Shown here: piece by piece, positions 22,920-34,191 of the stretch
How the letters are laid out: each line of letters opens with the position of its first letter
How positions within the stretch are numbered: position 1 is the stretch's first letter
Assembly (NCBI GenBank): GCA_030411725.1
Contig: MU839839.1
Location: forward strand, 248,001 to 312,000
Reading direction: 5' to 3'
Origin: Echria macrotheca
Lineage: Eukaryota > Ascomycota > Sordariomycetes > Sordariales > Schizotheciaceae
Length of the DNA stretch: 64,000 bases
Notes under the pieces: generated by a model
The model's database searches: none
What the model saw: only the letters and a program-made list of their open reading frames with translations
Told to the model about the DNA's origin: nothing
Program-made: the position numbers and the translations under genes

Positions 22920-23224
22920 TATGTGAATGATTCACGAATAGTTCATAGGTGATGAATTAACAGTAGTTAAATCCAAAAAAGAAAGCAATACTTTGTACAG
23001 CGCGAGTACTCCAGGGGTCTGTCTAGTTCTAGCCGAGTCGCCAACCTGGCACCTGCCAAGGAGTCCGTTCCCAGAAAGAACAAATTCAAGATCCAGGGTT
23101 AGGGTTTTCATCCCATCCTTTCTCCGCATGGAATTCACCTTTCCCACCTCAAAAACTCCATCCAATTTTTCCGCGACCTGCCGCGAACTCGTTCCCCACC
23201 CCACACCACACACCTCGCAGCCCA
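22920..23224. other. Short intergenic; promoter of the Dus2 gene
   Basis: About 300 bases separate the telomerase stop from the next start on the same strand. The last 120 bases are C-rich. No gene is seen. Confidence 0.5.
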
Positions 23225-24780
23225 ATGTCATGGTTCCGCCACCTGGTCAAACGGACCATCATGACGACCGCGACGACGGCTGAGTTCTCGACTGCCGCTG
23301 CCGCTGCGGCGGCTGCGACCTCCATTCTTTCTACCAATTCGACGACCCCCATGGCAACTACCAGTCCGAGCCCCTCTACCGCTGCGACGACGACTCATCC
23401 CGCGACCGCCGATGCGCCTTCTTTTTTCTCAGTCCCAAAACGAGTCCCCATCCCGCCCCGGGGTGTCGACTACCGCAACAAAATCGTCCTCGCCCCGATG
23501 GTCCGCTCAGGCGAACTCCCAATGCGTCTATTATCCCTCCACTACGGCGCCGATCTAGTCTGGGGTATTTCTCCCCTCCCTCCCATCCTTCTACTTTGCT
23601 AACCACTCTCCCTCTATTTGCAGGCCCCGAAACCGTCGACCGCGCTCTAATCGGGTGCACGACCCGCACGAACCCGCGCACCGGCATGCTCGAATTCACC
23701 CGTGTGCCCTCGAACTCGCAATCCGCCTCCTCGTGCACGCAAGAATCCGTCATCTACCGAATCGACCCCGTCCGCGAGGCGGGGAAACTAATCTTCCAGC
23801 TGGGCACCGCCGACCCCGACCGCGCCGTCGCGGCCGCGCGGATCGTGGCGCCGCACGTCGCAGGGATCGATGTCAACGCCGGCTGTCCGAAGCCGTTCTC
23901 CACCAGCGGGGGGATGGGCGCCGCCCTCCTCAAAACGCCCGACACGCTGGTGGGGATACTAAAAGCGCTGGTGGCGGATATCGTGCCGACGTATCAGATC
24001 GGCGTGTCGGTCAAGATCCGGATCCTCGAGACGCCCGCGGAGACGGAGGCTCTGGTCCGGAGGCTGGTCGGGACGGGGATTACCGGGCTGACGGTGCACT
24101 GTCGGACGACGCCCATGCGGCCTAGGGAGCGGGCGATCAGGGGCCAGCTGGGCATGATTGTGAGGGTCTGTAGGGAGGCCGGCGTGGCGTGCGTGATGAA
24201 TGGGGATGTGGAGAGCAGGGAGGATGGACTGCGGCTGATGGGGGAGTTTGGGGCCGACGGGGCGATGATCGCCACCAGCGCGGAGAAGAATCCGAGTTGT
24301 TTTGCCGCGATGGGACAACAACAGAGGGCGCCGTGGGAGGAGGTGGCCAGACGGTATCTGGGGTATGCGGTCGAGGTCGAGAATAAGTTTAGCAATAGCA
24401 AGTTCTCGCTCAGCCAGCTTATACCCGGCAAAGCGCCGGCGGCGAGGGCCGTGCATGGCGCCAAGGGGTATGGGCAGCTTGTGGAGGTGCTGGGGATGGA
24501 AGGAGATAAAGAGCTGGTGAGGAGGGCGGAGGAGGTGGATCGGGTTTTGGGCATTGGGCGGTTCTTGGCGCCTCCAGAGGCTAAAAAGAAGAATAAGCAG
24601 AATGGGGTGCTGGAGGGGGATCAGAATCAGGCGGGGAAGAAGAGGAAGAGGGAAGATGGGGGGGATGAGGATGGGAAAGGGGGGCGGAAGAAGCCGGTGA
24701 CGGAGGTGTCGGTTGGGGTTGCGGAGGTTGAGGGTATCTCGCAAGGGGTGACGATGGATAAGGCCGCTGTGGCTGTTTAG
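23225..24780 (+). CDS. dus2: tRNA-dihydrouridine synthase 2, about 498 aa
   Basis: This flavoenzyme reduces uridine to dihydrouridine in the D loop of tRNA (position 20 for Dus2/Smm1). Exons are 23225-23564 and 23624-24780, with a 59-nt intron (gtattt, gctaacc branch, tttgcag) that splits the Trp-Gly of DLVWGPETVD. The TIM barrel begins at VLAPMVRSGELPMRLL. The catalytic loop reads NAGCPKPFSTSGGMGAALL, whose Cys is the general acid. VSVKIRIL and LTVHCRTTPMRPRE follow, then the MNGDVESREDGLRL and GADGAMIATSAEKNPS phosphate-binding part. The N-terminus is basic and hydroxylated with an Ala run and could be a mitochondrial presequence. The C-terminus is Lys/Arg-rich with KKRKRED, like a nuclear signal. 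Confidence 0.93.
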
Positions 24781-25534
24781 GTCGCTGGAAAATGGTGGTG
24801 GGCGTGAGGTGGACACAACTCATTTCACTTGATACGACATCTCTACTCGACTCGGGCATCTCTTGCACATTTTACTCGATGGAACCGTGGAGACAGTGGA
24901 GGTCCAGATGTAATGAACGATTGGCGCGGTGGAATTTATCACAAAGGAAAGCATGGACGGCGTAGCGGGCATGGGACCTATTTAGACGCGGGGGGTTCGG
25001 ACAGGGTAGATAGATAGATATACCAGGGATGGTCGGGAAAATAGATGGTTGGCGTTGTGAATGAATATATCTTCTTGACGATAATTGTGTTGTTCCGTAT
25101 ATTTTGTGATGCAAAAGCAGTCCCTGGGCTGATCCATGTGCCTACCTACCGCCTCTGTTTCTTTCCTACCTAGGTATTGAGTCTGCCCATTACAGTCCTG
25201 GTAGTTTCGCTGTATTCACATTGACCGAGACGTCGTCAGTAATCAAGGCACACGAACGTCCATGGTTGTCTTCAAAGCGCCGGTTGACAACCCAGTAACT
25301 GTATCCATTCACGCTGTTATGTTGATTCTATGGTATCATAATGCCCCCTTCAACCAGAATGTCCCCAGAACTCTTCTTGGTCACCCTCGCTCATCCTCGC
25401 TCGCTCCTTTAATAACATATGCACTGCGAAGAATGCCTCCAAGATGTAAGACCCTAGCCAGGGAGTAATCCGGCTATCCTCTTCGTCTACACTTGCCTCT
25501 TACCCACAGGTCTTTTCTTCTACACCTCGACCGA
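24781..25534. other. Convergent 3' ends of dus2 and ppe1
   Basis: No gene is supportable. It holds a short gata/tagata repeat near 25007-25020 and otherwise plain sequence; terminators and polyadenylation sites for both neighbours must lie here. Confidence 0.5.
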
Positions 25535-26914
25535 TCACACCCTCTTCCCCTGCGCCAGTAACTCCGACACCTTGGGCGGGAGCACCAACGTGCTCCGATC
25601 ATTTCGTCTGTAGAAATCGACCAGCGTGATGGCTGTCTTTTCAGGGAGGTCCTCATGAATGAAATGACCTGCTTCCGGAAACACTTGCAGTGCATATTTA
25701 CCTAGCACCAGTCAGTCAGAGGTCTGATCGAGACAAATAAACAGAGAACATACCCTGCATCTGCCCAATCGTCAGTTCGGTATCCAACCGGTCCGTCCCC
25801 GCCAGCAGCAACAACTTCCCCCCTTTGGCCTCCAGAAACTTCTTGCTCAACCCGACGAACCAGTCCTCCCAGAACGGCTGCGTCGCCCCCAGATCCGTCC
25901 GCCACCTCCAAGGCCTCTCACCCCCCTCATCAGACTGCTGCTTCTCAACCAGCAAGGCTGGTACGCTCGTCCGCGCCGAGACCGAGTTCCGAATAGTCCG
26001 CGACCGCACGTGCCATTCTATGCCATCGCGGAGGGTGGCGAACCCGGTCGGGCGCGTCGACAGGTACGTCTGCATGCTCTGCAGCGCGTCTATCGCCGAC
26101 CCTTCCACCACATCGAGCACGGCGTAGCCCAGCAGCGTCTGCGTGCCCAGCCGGCCGCTGTACGCAAGATCAGTCACGACGGCGCCGCCGAGCGAGTGGC
26201 CGACCAGAATCGTGGGAGGCAGCTCGGCCCAGCCCATGGCGCGGCGAGCGAGTTGGACGACGTCGTAGAGATCTGACGACAGCGTTGACAAGCTGAGATT
26301 CACCGGGTCTTCCGGTGTGACTGTGGATCCGTGTCCCCGGGCCGACATGGAGAGAATCCCGGCGGTCGGGAGGCGCTTGCGAATTTCGGACGAAAGCACG
26401 GCGAAGGACAGCCCTGAGGAGCCGGCGCCGTGGTGGGTGACAAAGAGCGGCCCCTTGGCGCCGACCGGTGAGATTAGGTAGGCATGATGGGTCAGGCCCG
26501 GGGTGGTTTCACTCGGGAGGAAAAGCTCCCGCTCGAAATATGTGGTCCAGGGAATGGGATCGAGAGAGCGACCGGATGGGCTGTAGCATGGTTATTAGCT
26601 CAGTCGTCGCGAGTGACGCGGGAGACTTGCGCTAGGGGCCGGGCAAACAGCGCCCGTGCCGGCGAGGGGATGACCGTTCCGGTGGATGATACTGAAGACG
26701 AGGATGCCGAGGATGAGTCGTCATCGGGAATCTCGAGGAGTCCGCTGTAGCCCGAGCTGACACTAGTGCTGCGGGTGCTGCGATCTCGCTCGAGTGGGCT
26801 CATCTGGTCGTCTTCCTCAGCCTCCTCGTCAGCCTCGCTGAAGCCGGGCAGCTTGGCGCTGAGTTTTGCCTTGGCCCATCTCCGCTGGAGATCGCTCATG
26901 TCTTTCTCGCTCAT
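25535..26914 (-). CDS. ppe1: Protein phosphatase methylesterase 1, about 425 aa
   Basis: This alpha/beta hydrolase removes the C-terminal methyl ester from the PP2A catalytic subunit. Exons are 26914-26631, 26580-25754 and 25701-25535. The N-terminal ~90 residues are acidic and Ser-rich (DDDSSSASSSSVSS). The fold follows with VTHHGAGSSGLSF, ILSMSARGHG, the nucleophile elbow ILVGHSLGGAVVTDL, AVLDVVEGSAIDALQSM (acid) and FPEAGHFIHEDLPEK (His). These agree with PME-1 throughout. Intron 1 works only as a GC-AG intron: the donor is GCAAGT at 26630, the branch gctaataac and the acceptor tacag. The nearby GT donor leaves the wrong phase. Intron 2 (gtatgt...tgctag, 52 nt) is normal. All catalytic parts are present. 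Confidence 0.93.
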
Positions 26915-28356
26915 ACGAGTCGTCTGTGAGTGATCTGTCGTTTGTCTTGAGCTGATTGTCGTCTCGAGATGTTCGAGGTGCGATTGACTCGGCCTCTCCC
27001 AGACTCTGCCTCATCAGGGGGTGTAAAATGGCAATGTACAGATGGAGCGTCCTCTTTTCGTCTACAGCTGGAATCCTGATCTTGATGTCGAGCCAAGTGA
27101 TTGGAGGGGTTGAGGTCGCGCTCAGTCGTCAATGAGCCCCGCGACCCAAAGCCCCGCCATCACCCAATCACCGCGGGGTAATCCATAGCGGGAAGGAGAA
27201 CTGGTGCAAGACGAACGAACGAACTTGCTCTCGCTGCTATCCCGGGCCATGATCAAGTATAGTTCATACCTCGGCTTCTTCAGGCAGCTACCGTCATTCT
27301 GGTATTTCCGTTGTGTCTTTAGAGTCAGATTTCCCTATTGCTTTTATGCTTTCTGGCTCGGACAAGGGTCACCGCCACTGCTCTAGAACGGTAATGGGCA
27401 TGTCGCAGGAATCGAACGCTTAGCTGCTCATGTACGAGCATCCACACTTTTGAAAACAAATACACCAACTCCTTTTGCTGGAAGGACCGAGCCGCGACAA
27501 GAGGCTGAAAAACTAACTACGCCCGGTGAGCCTCGTTGGAAGTGAAGGTGGGCGGTTGAACGAGCAGGCATTGCTCTGGGCCGGCGTTATGCCGCGGCGA
27601 CTTGCGGCGGTAGTTATTGTGCACTGCTTTTCTGCTTTTTCATAGCAGTGTTTGGATAGCGAGGCTTCTGCTGCCCAGACAAGAAACAAGGTACACCTAA
27701 ATCATCGAGCCCCAAGATCTCTCTCATAGCAGATCTTGTAGACGTGCTCGGGGTTTCATGATGAAGAAATATGAGTTTCTAAATCAAGTAGATACTATAT
27801 TCCATCAATGAAATAATCTTATTCGGCGAGATCCCTAGGGTGTGCGTATCTAGGTTTTTTTGATTCTGTCACGATTGCGGTCACGCAATGGCCTGAAGTG
27901 GGCAAGCGGTGGCAATCGAAGTTAATTGTAAGGTGAGGAAGCAAGAGAATCTAAACTACAGAAGTGGGGTGGGGCGTAGCCCCACAACCAGATAAGATAA
28001 GGCTTCAGGCGCCAGCCTGCCAGCCGTGACAGATTCATTGCTACTTAGGTACTTCTCTGTTCAGAATTTCTGCTTTCCCTTCGCCCAAGCTCCCGTGTTC
28101 CCCACTTCTCCAGTGATGGATTCTGGTAACTTATAACCTTAGACCCTCCAGCATGGAGGCTGGCCCCCTCTTAAGTTACGGTCAATGGCTTTTCCGAACG
28201 AAAAAAATTGGATCACCAGGTTGCGATTCACTTCTCTCAATCGGTCTAACTTTTCCATGTGTCATTCTCGATAATCCAAGCAATACGTCTCTCCACACTA
28301 ACTTGGTTACAGTCTTCCTTTTCATATTTCATTGACATAACTACCTCCAAGGAAAC
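26915..28356. other. Gene-poor gap upstream of ppe1 and of the small membrane-protein cluster
   Basis: No supportable gene. A T-loop-like string (minus strand, near 27405-27425) does not fold as a tRNA. The second dispersed repeat lies at 27904-28008. The last 100 bases should hold the promoter of the 28357 gene. Confidence 0.5.
27904..28008. repeat. Dispersed repeat, copy 2
   Basis: It shares both ends with 6631-6760 in the same orientation (see copy 1). This copy contains the small palindrome ggggcgtagcccc at about 27971. It sits in non-coding sequence. No target-site duplication could be fixed by eye. Confidence 0.55.
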
Positions 28357-29085
28357 ATGGCCGCCATGACCAACCGCCGCCAGCGAGAGTGGGACAGCGA
28401 CCGGCAACCTCCGCCGCCAATCCGTCTGGCCCCCACCCCCACAAATCCCACCCCCGCCTTGCGGATCCGGCGGTCCCGCTCCGGATACCAGCCGGCCAGA
28501 CCCGGAAGAAATCCCCACCATGCCCTCCGGTCCGATGGCTCCCGTACCGGCTACTCGGCGACCTGGTCTCCGGTTGCGCCCTGCCCCACATGCCATAGAG
28601 CCGACGACCCAACCTTGGACCCCTGGGAAGCAGACGATGAGGACTTTCAAGCATTGAATGAGATTCGCATCGTCGAGCCCTGTGTTAGTGACCGATACAA
28701 TACCCACCGGTATGCTTGCCTTTTTTTTTTTTTTTTTCCAATTTCTTGAGATTTGAAAATCTCTTGATGCACGAATAGATCATGACAGAGACACTGATCC
28801 CCAAAAAGACCGCAGCACATTGATACCCCGTCGTCCTCGCGATCTCGAGGCACGCAGACCGGCGACTTCGGCCCGCCGCCGTTGTCGTCGTCGTCGAACC
28901 TGGAACGCCGCGATCCTGCATACGATGACTTTAGGTCGCAGGACCGTCCGCAAAGTACCGTCGCAGAGACGAATTCGCAGACGGACTGGATCCAGGTTGT
29001 TGACGGCGCATATCGCGTTGTCACTCCCTTGGCGCTGGCTGCGGCAATGGTTGTTCTTTATCGCGGGTATGTTGGGAAAGGATAG
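28357..29085 (+). CDS. Small Pro/Arg-rich protein with C-terminal membrane segment, about 209 aa (cluster gene A)
   Basis: The proposed model is 28357-28709 plus 28809-29085. Exon 1 is Arg/Pro-rich and contains APCPTCHRADDP and then PWEADDEDF. Exon 2 is Ser-rich and ends TDWIQVVDGAYRVV-TPLALAAAMVVLYRG-YVGKG: one hydrophobic segment followed by a four-residue tail, as in tail-anchored proteins. There is no signal peptide. The intron contains a run of 17 T (28721-28737). The nearer acceptor (AATAG at 28778) leads straight into stops, so the later AAAAG at 28808 was chosen; this makes the splice less certain. Genes at 29662 and 31340 have the same plan and size. Function is unknown. Confidence 0.5.
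28721..28737. repeat. Poly-T run of 17 in the intron of cluster gene A
   Basis: Seventeen uninterrupted T follow the donor gtatgcttgcc. Homopolymers this long are prone to length error, which matters for the frame only if the region is exonic. Confidence 0.95.
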
Positions 29086-29661
29086 GCATTGACAGTGTTC
29101 TCATTTTTCTTTCGTCTTTAGTCTTTAGTGTGACATAGAAGCGCTGGAATTCAGGACATAGGGTTGTTGCTTGGGTAGATAGATACATACGGATTACTCA
29201 GGTTTGTTCAGTCCATGTCACTCACACCCGACCGCTTTGGTCGTCGATTCGAGTCCCGACCGACAGGAGACGCGCAGTTAACCAAGTGAATCAGAACGGG
29301 ATTCCAGAAGTTCCGTAGGCGCTGCTGGCGCATGTTTGTGTAAAGCCCATGTTGGGTGGTTATACTGGTTGACCGATCGAGAGCGGTCGAAGATGATTGG
29401 CCGCGACCCCCCGCTCCAGCCACGCAGGCATCCAGCGGCGAATGTGGCTTGTCTTTGTGGCCTTACATGTCGGCACTAAGAACTCTGCGAGAGTGCATTC
29501 ATGAGCAGTCCGTATACATATATCATCCAACACTTGCCGCTTAAAGATCTTGTGTCTTTGAGATTTGGTCAGTCTTCTCAACTGCCTGGATCACAAATTT
29601 TTCAGCTCGTTTCTTCCCTCTTCGACCACAGACCTCGGTGAGGAGGTGCAGCGAACGGACC
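29086..29661. other. Intergenic between cluster genes A and B
   Basis: Open frames here are short and featureless. Nothing else is seen. Confidence 0.45.
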
Positions 29662-30419
29662 ATGTCTTTTGGTGCCCACCGCGACCCACTACAATTCCGG
29701 TCCCGTCATCCGGCGCCGTCTACACGGCATACACTTGCGGAGCCGTTCGAGGCAGATCAGGAGGATTTTGAGCCAGAGATCCAGGTACACACAATGAAAC
29801 CCAATGATTTTGGTTTTGCACCTGGACAGAACTAACATTGGTCGCTGACCCGAAGTGGATGTTGCCGAATCCGGAAGCGCGTCAGACCTACGTCGGAAGC
29901 AGGAGCTACACGCATCTCAGCTGCAACCCAAACGATCGGCTCCATGTTGGATCACGTACTCCTGCACATCGAACACAGCCAATCTGTCAGGTGTGCCACT
30001 CCCGACGCGCAACATCGTGGGGGACGTCAAGCCACCGCATTGAAGAAGAGCATGATCGCAACACTCCCGATGTGTTGAACCGGGGGCGCACGGTCCGAGC
30101 CGGCGACTGGGACGCATCCTGGGGTGTTTCCGAAAACCCCAATCCGGCACCCCCGGCACCCCCGGCCGGCCGAATAAGAGTTGCCCCACTCTCGGGGGCC
30201 GACCAAGGCGAGCCAAGGCCCGGCCCGGTCCCCACATCGGATCCTGATCCAGACAGGCCCGGGAGGTGCCAATCCCCGCGCGCTACAGCTGTCAGGCTAC
30301 AAGAGACCACCACGGGAGAGCAGGGGGTATCCCATTTCCTCGCGTCTATGGCCTTGGGGGCGGCCATTACGGTAGTGTGCATTGGCGTGTTTGTCGGTGT
30401 GGGAAGAAGGATAAGATGA
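29662..30419 (+). CDS. Small Pro/Arg-rich protein with C-terminal membrane segment, about 218 aa (cluster gene B)
   Basis: Exon 1 is 29662-29784, starting MSFGAHRDPLQFRSRHPAP and containing EPFEADQEDFEPEIQ just before a gtacac donor. Exon 2 ends at the TGA 30417-30419 and starts at 29886 (acceptor gcgtcag) or 29856 (cgaag); both keep frame. Exon 2 carries QPICQVCHSRRAT, a long Pro/Asp-rich linker (DPDPDRPGRC), and ends FLASMALGAAITVVCIGVFV followed by the basic tail GVGRRIR. There is no signal peptide. The acidic-aromatic box EADxEDF matches the one in the upstream gene (EADDEDF). It is probably a diverged tandem paralogue of genes A and C; role unknown. Confidence 0.5.
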
Positions 30420-31339
30420 ATCCTGTCGAGGCGGCGAGACGTTGCGCACTTCGACCTCAAGGCTAGACCTCGCCTTCCTGATCAGGCACCCTCGTTGCTT
30501 ACATAGAACCCACCCTTTGCATTTCGATGATACCTAGCTAGGTCTTTGCTTGAATAAAGTTGTCATTCTTGGTTTAGTCTCATTTTGCAATTTATCAGTG
30601 ATGTCGAACTTGATACTGGGAGCTGTACTTTGCCGAGAGCGGAGCCCAACGACGAGCTCGCGGATGTTTCTCACTTTTGAATCGTTTCTGCTCCTGGATG
30701 TGTGGCGCGCTTGCGCGGCTGGACAGGCAGAGTTGAACTGGTGGACCGCTTCGACCGGTGACTGGCTGCCCTGGGACGCCGCCGAGAGGCATCCGGGTGG
30801 GCAAGTCCAAATCAAGTAAATGTTTCCCACGCTAGAAGTTAATTAGGTAAAGCTTGAGCCGGGTGTTGCCGATGGAAAGCCGATGAGGAACCCGAGCCTG
30901 GTGGGACTCGTGGGCGCCCGGCCTCGTGGGCGCCGGGACTTTGGTACAATACTTGCGGTTCGGGGTTAGCGAGTCGGAATGCATTATGCAGGCCGCCCCT
31001 CCAAAGCCCAGCTGAACCGCTACTGGATGATGGGATGAGCGAGGACTGCCCAATGGGATACAATGGCATTCTCGCAGCGGGCGTGAACAGCGCTACCGTC
31101 ACCACCAGACGTTTCTTAGCTGAATACCCAAGCAATTGTATAAAAAGGAGTAGGTGCACCTACGATCTACGGTATCCCATGAGCTCACCGTCCCACCGCA
31201 ATACACACGTCCGCGACCACTTGTCGACAGGTTCACGTCGGGCATCACGCTCATCATCGTTTCCATCTTACCTAGTTCCCGGTTAACGGAAGAATCACCA
31301 TCGGCTTCCCATTCCCTCTCATCGTCTTCGGCATTCTCC
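30420..31339. other. Intergenic between cluster genes B and C
   Basis: A 90-codon plus-strand frame at 30550-30819 is featureless. A duplicated phrase 'gtgggactcgtgggcgcccg / cctcgtgggcgccggga' lies near 30899-30938. The last 150 bases upstream of 31340 are C/T-rich, as in a leader. No gene is supportable. Confidence 0.45.
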
Positions 31340-32261
31340 ATGTCTTATCACCGTCAACCCACCTCCCAACCAGGCAGGCGGCGGCGGACTCCCGGCTGGC
31401 TTGAGGGGGGCGGTGGTTATTCCCAGAGCGAGTACCCTCTGTTCGAGGAATTCCGGCCCGCGCAGCAAGCCCGGATTCTGTCTGCCGCGTGTCCGTCCTG
31501 CAACGACACTCTGAATGTCCGAGTGCACATTGGACATGTAGAGCCGGCACAGTTTCCTCCTCCTCACGGAGAAGCTGGAGTTGAAACAACACACCACCAA
31601 GTCGGCCTTAACAGGTTTGATTGGAGGCAGCAACACGCCAAGTTTCATCAGTAGGTACACCAATCTTTCATAGGTCGTGTTAAAAATGCTTGTTTTCCCC
31701 TTGGCTCTGCGGCTTCACCCGTTGTCGCTTCCCATCTGTAGCCAATGGTTGTTGCTCACAGACCCGCACCCTCTTCCCCGGATTCTTGGTTTCCACCTGG
31801 TTTAGTATTCTCATTCATAAACCATGCTCACTCTCCCCCTTCACTATTTACTTCAACCCCCTTTCCGGCCCCCAACCCCTTACTAGATCCCTAACCCCTT
31901 CGCAAGCGATACATCCAGAATCTCCCCAGACCGCTCCCGCCCCTCCTCACCCTCGCTTTCCTCAATGGAACGAAACACCACATGGCCAACGGTGAACGGT
32001 CTCCAGTCCGAGCCATATCGATCCAATCGATCCAAGCATCCCGGCCCACCACCCGGAGAAGAACAAGACCAGCAACAAGAAAAACACAGGTCAACGACGG
32101 CACCACCCAACCACACTCCACGCCATACGGAACAGCAGAGGAGGTTATGGAACCGCTTCGCCGAAGCCGCCATCAAGCAGTCCATATACCCGCTCGTCGG
32201 ACCAATGATTCTCGGTGCCATCATTGCCGTCGGCTGCGTCAACCTAGTTGGCCGGGGTTGA
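31340..32261 (+). CDS. Small Pro/Arg-rich protein with C-terminal membrane segment, about 221 aa (cluster gene C)
   Basis: Exons are 31340-31650 and 31907-32261, joined by a 256-nt intron (gtaggt donor, ccctaacc branch, cgcaag acceptor) that restores frame. The N-terminus MSYHRQPTSQPGRRRRTPGW is basic. It is followed by EYPLFEEFRPAQQARI and SAACPSCNDTLNV, a Cys-x2-Cys motif also seen in gene A. The second exon is Ser/Pro/His-rich and polar, then reads LWNRFAEAAIKQSIYPLVGP and MILGAIIAVGCVNLVGRG: a single membrane segment with a very short tail. The spacing Trp-x(13/14)-Pro-Leu before the hydrophobic stretch is shared with gene A. No known domain is recognised. Confidence 0.5.
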
Positions 32262-32756
32262 TATACCTCAATCAGGTCCTTCCCTTTCCCCTGCCGACTG
32301 ACTCATGGTGCGACGCGGGGAAAAAAAAATCGCGTCTTAGAAAAAGGGGGATAGTTGGATTCGATTTTGTATATGTATATATATATTGCATTATTATGTA
32401 TTTAACTTTGAGTTTTGGGCCGGCAATCTTTGTTTTCGGAATAGGAATAGGGGCAAGCCGGCGTCTAGGCTTCGGATCGTTTCCACCTTAGGGAGACACA
32501 CTCGATACCCGTCATTATATAACGAAGAATGGAGGACATATAGACATTCTCCTTGTCAATAAACAGATATCCAGAACGTATCATGGAAGCCTTGATTTTG
32601 CTCGACATTAATCCCGCGCAATCTCCCTGACTAGGATCAACAGTCACCACCAGCACAGTCACATCTATACCATTAAAACACTGATATCATTGAGATCTCA
32701 TCACTCAAATAGAAATCGCTATCCCTTTTTGCGCCCCTGTATCCCCAGCCCCAGCA
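32262..32756. other. Convergent 3' flanks of cluster gene C and phosphomannomutase
   Basis: AT-rich sequence with a tatatgtatatatatat stretch near 32370-32390. No gene is seen. Confidence 0.5.
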
Positions 32757-33689
32757 TCAGAGATCGAAAATCTCGCGAATCTGCTTCATGGTATCATCCG
32801 GGTCGAGCACGGTATGCCCAATGGTCCGCGGATCAATAAAGATCTCGTAGTCGTTGCCGCCCTTGAACGTCTTGTCGCCGAAGAAGTGGATCGTCTCGTA
32901 CTTGATACCGCCGGGCTTCTCGGCCTCGGCCTCGAGGTGGCGCAGACAGAACGTCTTGTCCCAGCCGGTGGGGAAGACGTCGAACGAGATTTGCCCGCCG
33001 ATCGAGTATCTTTTTTGGTCTCAGTCAATAACGCCATCCTCACAAAAAAAAAAGACAGGGAAAAACATACGTCAACTCCCAATCAGGAAACTTCTTCTTC
33101 AGCTCCGCAACAAACGTGTCGCGGATCCCATGCTCCTTATCAAACTTCTCGTACGCGTCCCGCTCCGCCTGCGTCGCATTCCTCCCAATCGGACTGACAT
33201 TGATCATGCCGTTCCGGAACTCGACAAACGTGCCGCGTTTGACCGGCAGCTCGAGATCGGCAATATAGTGCAGCAGGAACCGCACGAGCTCCTTGTACTT
33301 GTCCTCGCCGATCCACTCGATGAAGCTCGTGCCCTTGAGCGGCTCGCCCAGCTTGAACGCCGTCAGCCCGTTCTCGGGGAAGCAGAAGTCGAAAAGCTCC
33401 GTCACGTCGACGCCGGCCGGCCGGCCGAGCTGTTCCTGCTGCTTCTTGAGGTCGGAGCCGCCGACGTAGCCTAGGGCGCACTTTTGGCGGAGGCGCGCGA
33501 GGAGGTCGAGCATCTCGGGGGTGGCATCCTGGATTTTCCCTTATTAGAGCTAACTTTCTTTGTAAGTGAAGAGGAAGAAAATCGAAGTACCTGGCGCGCA
33601 GCGGTAAGCGTCTTGTCCACGTCGAACAGGGCAATCGTATTCTTGAGTGGCCGCTCCGAGAGGGGCGGGTACGACTTGGAGGAAGCCAT
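32757..33689 (-). CDS. sec53: Phosphomannomutase, about 269 aa
   Basis: It converts mannose-6-phosphate to mannose-1-phosphate for GDP-mannose, feeding N- and O-glycosylation, GPI anchors and wall mannan; the enzyme is cytosolic. Exons are 33689-33591, 33528-33071 and 33009-32757, with introns of 62 and 61 nt. The HAD-type nucleophile motif LFDVDKTLT is in exon 1, followed by LGYVGGSDLKKQQEQLG, PENGLTAFKLGEPL, VEFRNGMINVSPIGRNA and, across the second intron, TYSIGGQISFDVFPTGWDK. HFFGDKTFKGGNDYEIF supplies the metal-binding Asp residues. Length and motifs match the eukaryotic PMM family throughout. Confidence 0.96.
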
Positions 33690-34191
33690 CGTCGGTTGTA
33701 TAGGTTCGGGCTGGTGGTATATATGTAAAGATCCGCAACCGCTCGCTCGCTCGCTCGTTTCCCTACTTCTTGACTAAACTCTTTATTTTCTTCGGAACAA
33801 GAAAAAGGAAGACAGAAAAACAGAAAGTCGGAACTCGAGTCGGTCAAGAAATCGAGGGGCTCTTACTGTTACCGACTTTTGATGAATAACCCCACGTTGC
33901 CGTTTTGGGGGAGCTTGTTGGAGGGGCAGCTGCGGGGAAGGATGTTATCGATTGGTCCATTGGCTGATTGGCTTCTGCCGCCCCACCTGCGGGACGGCTG
34001 CGTGACCGCAAGTCAGGGGTTGAGAGGGGCACATCCGATCCCTGCCGGCGATTGAGCTTGCCGATCTTTCTTGGTCTCCGATTCCCCGACGAGCGAACAA
34101 ACCACTTCTCATCTCAAAACTTGAGCTCAAGGCTTCCAGATTCGCCAACGCAGAGAAAATCCATGTTATTTACGTTATGATGTCTAGCTTT
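33690..34191. other. Promoter of the phosphomannomutase gene and 3' flank of the next gene
   Basis: Contains a gctcgctcgctcg run at about 33742-33757, in the probable leader. No gene is supportable. Confidence 0.5.

Noticed and set aside
23959..24816. 285-codon frame antisense to dus2
   Set aside because: It is a mirror of the real gene: Pro/His/Leu-rich translation opposite a conserved enzyme.
27395..27440. tRNA-like T-loop (gttcgattcc on the minus strand)
   Set aside because: The flanking bases do not form a T stem, and no acceptor or anticodon stem can be drawn.
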